Part shown: positions 60,023 through 64,000 of the stretch, piece after piece | How the letters are laid out: the number at the start of each line of letters is the position of its first letter | How positions within the stretch are numbered: position 1 is the stretch's first letter | From: CAZKJL01 sp964553135 | GTDB taxonomy: Bacteria; Patescibacteriota; Gracilibacteria; Peribacterales; Peribacteraceae | Assembly: GCA_964553135.1 (NCBI GenBank) | Contig: CAZKJL010000002.1 | Coordinates: forward strand, 124,001-188,000 | Direction of reading: 5' to 3' | DNA: 64,000 bases | Program-made: the position numbers and the translations under genes | The notes under the pieces: generated by a model | The model's database searches: none | Seen by the model: only the letters and a program-made list of their open reading frames with translations | Told to the model about the DNA's origin: nothing

Positions 60023-60685
60023 TTAGTCTGCGGGAATCAGGTAGCCCTTGCCCGGAACGGTTGAGATGGAGGACTTGCCCAGTTTGCGCCGAAGATAGGC
60101 GATATGCACGTCCACGGTTTGCGAGAACATGAGTTCGTCGCGGCCGCCCCACACGTGTTCGATGATGCGCGGGCGTTCCTGCACCTGTCCTTTGTTGCGG
60201 AGCAGGAATTCGAAGAGGGCGTACTCCTTCGGCGACAGGTCCACTTGCTTGCCGGCTTTCTCCACTTTGCGCGTGTTCGTGTCCACCGTGATCAGACCCG
60301 TCTTCATGACGGGCTGCCTCTCCACCGTCGTGCGGCGCATGAGTGCGCGGACACGGGCCAGGAGCACGTCCAAGTCGAACGGCTTCGTCAGGTAATCGTC
60401 GGCTCCGATGTTCAGTCCGTGCACGACTTCCTGTTGTTTGCTGCGTGCGGTGAGCATGAGGATGGGCATGTCTTTCTTGTGCTGACGGAGCATCGTGCAA
60501 ATGAGGTAGCCGTCCATGCCGGGCAAGTTGATGTCCAAGATCACCAAATCCACTTCCATGGTCATGGCTTTCTCGAATCCTTCTTTGCCGTCGTTGGCCA
60601 CCGTCACGGCATATCCTTCCACCGTCAGAAATTGTCTGATGTTGTCGGCGAGCTTGGCCTGATCTTCGATGAGGAGAATGTGCAT
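60023..60685 (-). CDS. OmpR-family response regulator
   Basis: 220 residues from MHILLIEDQ (60685). Receiver domain with D at VILDINLPGMDG and K at LTKPFD; C-terminal winged helix (LSPKEYALFEFLLRNKGQVQERPRIIEHVWGG, SQTVDVHIAYLRRKLG, GKGYL). Its own promoter has CTTAA-N6-CTTAA then 11 nt and TATCTT, so autoregulation is likely. Confidence 0.93.
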   Translation of the reverse strand: MHILLIEDQAKLADNIRQFLTVEGYAVTVANDGKEGFEKAMTMEVDLVILDINLPGMDGYLICTMLRQHKKDMPILMLTARSKQQEVVHGLNIGADDYLTKPFDLDVLLARVRALMRRTTVERQPVMKTGLITVDTNTRKVEKAGKQVDLSPKEYALFEFLLRNKGQVQERPRIIEHVWGGRDELMFSQTVDVHIAYLRRKLGKSSISTVPGKGYLIPAD

Positions 60686-60694
60686 TGAGTTCTC

Positions 60695-60727
60695 AAGATA
60701 AGGCAGAGACATTAAGAATGCATTAAG
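60695..60727 (-). promoter_or_regulatory. Response-regulator boxes and -10 of the two-component operon
   Basis: Minus strand CTTAA at 60723-60727 and 60712-60716, 11 bp apart, then 11 nt and TATCTT at 60695-60700; ATG at 60685 is 9 nt later. Confidence 0.65.
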
Positions 60728-60765
60728 ACGAGACGGCTCAAGGGCAGAATCCTTACGCGATTCTT

Positions 60766-60798
60766 CTTAACCCTGCCTTAATGTAGACGTTCTAGAAT
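60766..60798 (+). promoter_or_regulatory. Response-regulator boxes and -10 of the efflux operon
   Basis: CTTAA at 60766-60770 and 60777-60781, then 11 nt and TAGAAT (60793-60798); upstream of the 60827 gene. The same architecture as the boxes at 58790-58834 and 60695-60727. Confidence 0.65.
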
Positions 60799-60826
60799 GT
60801 AGACAATTATTCTTTTTCCTTGCCCA

Positions 60827-61174
60827 ATGCAAAACTTCAGCCTCAAGTCATTTCTCCTCGGACTCGGTTCGGGCGCCGTCATCATCGTCATCGTGTTTGC
60901 AGGAATGCGCATGATGAGGCCGGGAGTTCGGATGAACGGACAGTTCCAGGCCGGCGGCAATCGCCAAATGAACATCGCACGCATGGCGGAACGTTTCGGC
61001 ATGACCGAAGACGAGTTGAGCGCAGAACTGAAAGCCGGAAAAACAATGCCTGAAATCGCCAAGGAACACGGCGTCGACTTCGTATTCGGCGGTCGAGGTC
61101 CGGCCACGGGCTCCGGTCGCGTGATGACGGGCAGCGGAAATGCCGTATCATCGTCCTCCTCTTCCGCCAAATAA
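60827..61174 (+). CDS. Small membrane-anchored protein with GMTE-EL motif
   Basis: 115 residues: N-terminal transmembrane segment (LGSGAVIIVIVFAGMRM), then the FGMTEDELSAELKAGKTMPEIAKEHGV motif shared with the 58067 protein, ending in a Ser tail. First gene of an export operon; stop overlaps the next start. The common motif and common operator suggest that both belong to the same stress response. Confidence 0.65.
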   Translation: MQNFSLKSFLLGLGSGAVIIVIVFAGMRMMRPGVRMNGQFQAGGNRQMNIARMAERFGMTEDELSAELKAGKTMPEIAKEHGVDFVFGGRGPATGSGRVMTGSGNAVSSSSSSAK

Positions 61175-63153
61175 TGTCATTTCTCAAGCGCATCATCGGC
61201 TTTCTCCGCCGCTCGTTCCTGCGCGTCAAAGCGATGCCGCTGTTTCAGAACATCTCGCGGTCCAGCTTCATCGGCGGGCTTGCTCTCTCGCTCATCGTGG
61301 GAGGCTGGTACGTCGTTCGTGCCGGTACGACTTCATCCACCGCGTCCTCCGAAGAGATCGTCGTGGTGGAACGCCGCGATATCGTGACGACCATCAAGGC
61401 GCTCGGCAAAGTGACGTTCGCCAGCGAGCAGCAACTGAAATTCAACCTGAAGGGTACGGTCACCAAAGTGAATGCGAAAGAAGGCGACGTCGTGAAAAAG
61501 GGCCAAGTGCTCGCCGAGCTCGACAAATCGTCGGTGCTCGCCGACGTGCGCCAAGCCCAGCTCCAGATCGGAGCGAGCGCGCTGCAGCTGCAGCAGCTCG
61601 AGAACGATCGGGAGAAGACCTTGGCCGATGCCCGCAACGATCTCAAGACCGCCCAGGAAAAACTTCCCGCCGACGTGGCGTCCGCCGAGCGGGCCCTCGT
61701 CGAAAAGAAAGCGGCACTGACGCAAGCAAAGTCGGATTTGGACAAGCAGCAGAACACGGAGCTCCAAAATCTCGGCCTCACGGCCCAGAGCACACTGACG
61801 GCATCGCAGAAACTTCTCGATTCCTTCTACGGACTGTTGACGCGCGATCAATCGTCGCGTCCGCCCGAGACGGAGCTCGGCAACGGCACCTCGTTCGAGA
61901 TCGACCACTATTTATACAACGATCAAGCGATGAAGATCAAAGTGCAAAATGATTTCATCACCGGATTGCAGCTTGCCAAGAAAATGCGCGATTCCTACGG
62001 CAGCGCGTTGCCGTCCCAGAGAGATACCAAAGTTCTTCTTGCAGCTCTTACCGATGCGCAGAAATTGGCAGAGGCCGTGCATCGCTTGGGCGAGGATTCG
62101 TACGCGCTGCTGCAGGGCGCCACCACCGATACGTCCAGTTTCACCACGAGCGATTTGCAAGGCTATCGTAACACCGTGAACACCAATCGCAGCACGGCCG
62201 CAGGGCTTGTGGATGCCGTTGTCACGGCTCAAGCCAACTTGGCAGCCGCTTCGACCGACGAAGGCATTCCGAGCGTCACGCTTCAACAAAAGAAAGATGC
62301 GGTCCAAACCGCGACCAATGCCGTGCAGCAGGCCGAGGACAACCTGCAAGTATTGAAGACGCAGACGCCCGGCGACTTGCAATCCATGGAGCATGCGCTC
62401 AACTCGGCCGTCGCCACCACCGCCACGAACATTCAGCTGAAGAAGAACGACATCGCGCAGAAATCGACGTCGCTCCAGAAGACGCAGCAGAACCTGAAGG
62501 ACTATCAGCTCGTGGCTCCGTTCGACGGCATTCTCACGCACATCGATTACAAGGTCGGTGACAATCTCTTGGACACCGGCGACACCGAAACGGCGGTCTT
62601 GCAAAACCGCGACTTCGTCGTCGTCACCATTCCGCTCGACCAAGTGGACGTCGTGCACGTTCGCACGGGTCTTCCCGCCGTCATCGTCTTCGATGCGCTC
62701 GTCGGAAAAACGTTCGACGCCGTCATCGACAGCATCGATCCGACTCCCATCGAGCAGTCGGGCGTCGTGTCGTACGAAGTGAAGCTGAAGATGCCGACGC
62801 CCCAAAATCTCACCATTCTTTCCGGCATGACCACCACCGTCACCATTGAAACCGAGAAGCGAACGGCGGTTCTCGCCGTACCGAATTTGGCCCTGCAGCA
62901 TGCGGGAAACCTCACAACCGTGAAAACCGCGGCGGGTCAGAGCGTTCCCGTTGAAACCGGTCTCACCGACGGCAGGTACACCGAGGTCACGTCGGGTGTT
63001 CGCGAAGGCGAAGGCATCGTTTCCGTGAACATCGTGACGGGCGGAGCATCGTCCGCAAACGCGAATTCCGCACAGCAAATTTTCCGCTTGGGCGGAGGAG
63101 GCGGAAGCTTCGCGGTTCCCGCGGGGGGCGGCGGAGGAGTACGTCGCCAGTAA
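61174..63153 (+). CDS. MacA/HlyD-type membrane fusion protein
   Basis: 659 residues, long for the family. One N-terminal membrane segment (about 33-50), biotinyl-lipoyl half LGKVTFASEQQLKFNLKGTVTKVNAKEGDVVKKGQVLAELD, a very long coiled-coil/insert (about 120-440) and the second lipoyl half with LVAPFDGILTHIDYKVGDNL, then beta-barrel and MPT domains. Forms the periplasmic adaptor of a tripartite or dual ABC exporter with MacB. Gly-rich tail at the end. Confidence 0.88.
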   Translation: MSFLKRIIGFLRRSFLRVKAMPLFQNISRSSFIGGLALSLIVGGWYVVRAGTTSSTASSEEIVVVERRDIVTTIKALGKVTFASEQQLKFNLKGTVTKVNAKEGDVVKKGQVLAELDKSSVLADVRQAQLQIGASALQLQQLENDREKTLADARNDLKTAQEKLPADVASAERALVEKKAALTQAKSDLDKQQNTELQNLGLTAQSTLTASQKLLDSFYGLLTRDQSSRPPETELGNGTSFEIDHYLYNDQAMKIKVQNDFITGLQLAKKMRDSYGSALPSQRDTKVLLAALTDAQKLAEAVHRLGEDSYALLQGATTDTSSFTTSDLQGYRNTVNTNRSTAAGLVDAVVTAQANLAAASTDEGIPSVTLQQKKDAVQTATNAVQQAEDNLQVLKTQTPGDLQSMEHALNSAVATTATNIQLKKNDIAQKSTSLQKTQQNLKDYQLVAPFDGILTHIDYKVGDNLLDTGDTETAVLQNRDFVVVTIPLDQVDVVHVRTGLPAVIVFDALVGKTFDAVIDSIDPTPIEQSGVVSYEVKLKMPTPQNLTILSGMTTTVTIETEKRTAVLAVPNLALQHAGNLTTVKTAAGQSVPVETGLTDGRYTEVTSGVREGEGIVSVNIVTGGASSANANSAQQIFRLGGGGGSFAVPAGGGGGVRRQ

Positions 63154-63164
63154 CTTTCTTCGCC

Positions 63165-63830
63165 ATGATCAATCTTCAGAACATCATCAAATCGTACGAT
63201 CTTGGCGAAGAAAAGCTGGTCGTGCTCAAAGGCGTCTCACTCCACATCAAGACGGGGGAATTCGTCGCCATCATGGGGCCGTCGGGTTCCGGAAAATCCA
63301 CGCTGATGAACATCATCGGACTCCTGGATACGCCGAGCGAGGGCTCCTATCTTCTCGAAAAGAAAGAAGTGGCGCGTCTGTCCGAAAACGAACAAGCAGA
63401 GGTCCGAAGCCGTCGCATCGGGTTCGTGTTTCAGGCGTTCAACTTACTCCCGCGCATGCATGCTCTTCGGCAAGTGATGCAGCCTTTATTGTACCAAGGC
63501 GTACATCGTTCCGTGGCTCAAACAAGGGCTGAAGAAGCCCTTCGATCCGTCGGTCTCGGGGACAGAATGGAGCACCTTCCGAGCGAACTTTCGGGCGGAC
63601 AGCAGCAACGCGTGGCCATAGCCCGCGCGCTCGTCACGGACCCCGCCATCATCCTCGCCGACGAGCCGACGGGTGCTCTCGACACGCACACCGGAAAAGA
63701 AGTGATGAGCATTCTCACCGCACTCAACAAAGCCGGAAAAACCATCGTGATGGTGACGCACGAGCCCACCGTCGCCGCGTTCGCTTCCCGCACCATTCAC
63801 ATTCAGGACGGTCTTGTCGCCAAGCCATGA
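63165..63830 (+). CDS. MacB/LolD-like ABC transporter ATPase
   Basis: 221 residues. Walker A GPSGSGKST, Q-loop VFQAFNLLPRMHAL, signature LSGGQQQRVAIARAL, Walker B IILADEPTGALD, H-loop VTHEP. The DEPTGALDT block fits the MacB/LolD family of mechanotransmission transporters. The stop overlaps the next start (ATGA). Confidence 0.93.
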   Translation: MINLQNIIKSYDLGEEKLVVLKGVSLHIKTGEFVAIMGPSGSGKSTLMNIIGLLDTPSEGSYLLEKKEVARLSENEQAEVRSRRIGFVFQAFNLLPRMHALRQVMQPLLYQGVHRSVAQTRAEEALRSVGLGDRMEHLPSELSGGQQQRVAIARALVTDPAIILADEPTGALDTHTGKEVMSILTALNKAGKTIVMVTHEPTVAAFASRTIHIQDGLVAKP

Positions 63831-64000
63831 ACATTCTCGAGAACATCAGAGGCGCGCTCGGTTCCATCGCCAGCAACAAGTTGCGGTCGGCGCTCACCAT
63901 GCTCGGCATCATCATCGGCGTGGCGTCGGTCGTTCTGCTCGTCGCCATCGGCCAAGGCACGCAACGCAGCGTCACGTCGCGCATCCAGAGTCTCGGCACC
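63827..64000 (+). CDS. MacB-type permease, N-terminal part (partial)
   Basis: 58 residues visible, running off the window: MNILENIRGALGSIASNKLRSALTMLGIIIGVASVVLLVAIGQGTQR is the N-terminal transmembrane segment of FtsX/MacB-like permeases. Overlaps the ATPase by 4 nt. Completes an adaptor-ATPase-permease exporter. Confidence 0.88.
   Translation, partial: MNILENIRGALGSIASNKLRSALTMLGIIIGVASVVLLVAIGQGTQRSVTSRIQSLGT

Overview
This is a GC-rich, densely packed bacterial chromosome segment using the standard code (TGA is a stop, including many ATGA overlaps). Small basic repair enzymes, S-layer-homology (SLH) surface proteins with long Ser linkers, an HNH-type Cys-less cupredoxin, dispersed palindromes between genes and the near absence of Shine-Dalgarno sequences suggest a member of the Candidate Phyla Radiation (Patescibacteria), probably the Peregrinibacteria/Peribacteria branch. 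That assignment is inference; no rRNA is present.

Layout. 1-7.3 kb: start of a RelA/SpoT-type protein, a Nudix hydrolase, a redoxin, a secreted protein, uvrA with a perfect palindrome in its promoter region, and two unknown genes. 7.3-10.1 kb: an SLH-cupredoxin surface protein, a GT-C type glycosyltransferase and a 34-residue membrane peptide. 10.2-19.6 kb: a complete shikimate-to-Phe/Tyr operon (DAHP synthase, aroB, aroA-aroK fusion, aroD-aroE fusion, aroC, chorismate mutase, tyrA, pheA, aminotransferase) whose aroB-A-K-D-E order is that of the eukaryotic AROM polypeptide. 19.6-24.2 kb: ribE, ribH, a second SLH protein, ribBA and a zinc-deaminase-fold protein. 24.2-32 kb: two tRNA-Arg genes and a tRNA-Ala, each flanked by partial tandem tRNA copies, plus pentose-phosphate genes (transaldolase, gnd), a cupredoxin, rnhB and a DedA protein. 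32-46 kb: housekeeping genes (purE, family-4 uracil-DNA glycosylase, pheS, pyrE, rsmG, rlmE, ftsE-like, purM, a marR-type regulator, a short polX, mscS, membrane pyrophosphatase). 46-54 kb: a structured leader in front of a PhzE/TrpEG-type fused chorismate amidotransferase enzyme, a 25-residue Lys-rich peptide, a TPR glycosyltransferase, msrA and an acyltransferase. 54-55.6 kb: an AT-rich island beside tRNA-Gln, bounded by 14-bp direct repeats, carrying a HEPN-domain gene and a partner: a candidate defence module. 55.6-64 kb: a lipoprotein that fuses an alpha/beta hydrolase to an M23 peptidase domain, then a two-component system, two small envelope proteins sharing a motif, and a MacA/MacB-like export system cut by the window end.

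Three window-wide patterns stand out. First, at least 15 genes have a -10-like TANNNT hexamer 6-8 nt before the start codon and no Shine-Dalgarno, the signature of leaderless mRNAs. Second, several intergenic gaps hold arrays of about 9 bp units (GAAACCAAR/GAATNCAAR) arranged as long inverted repeats. Third, three promoters around the two-component system carry CTTAA-N6-CTTAA followed 11-12 nt later by a -10, which predicts its regulon.
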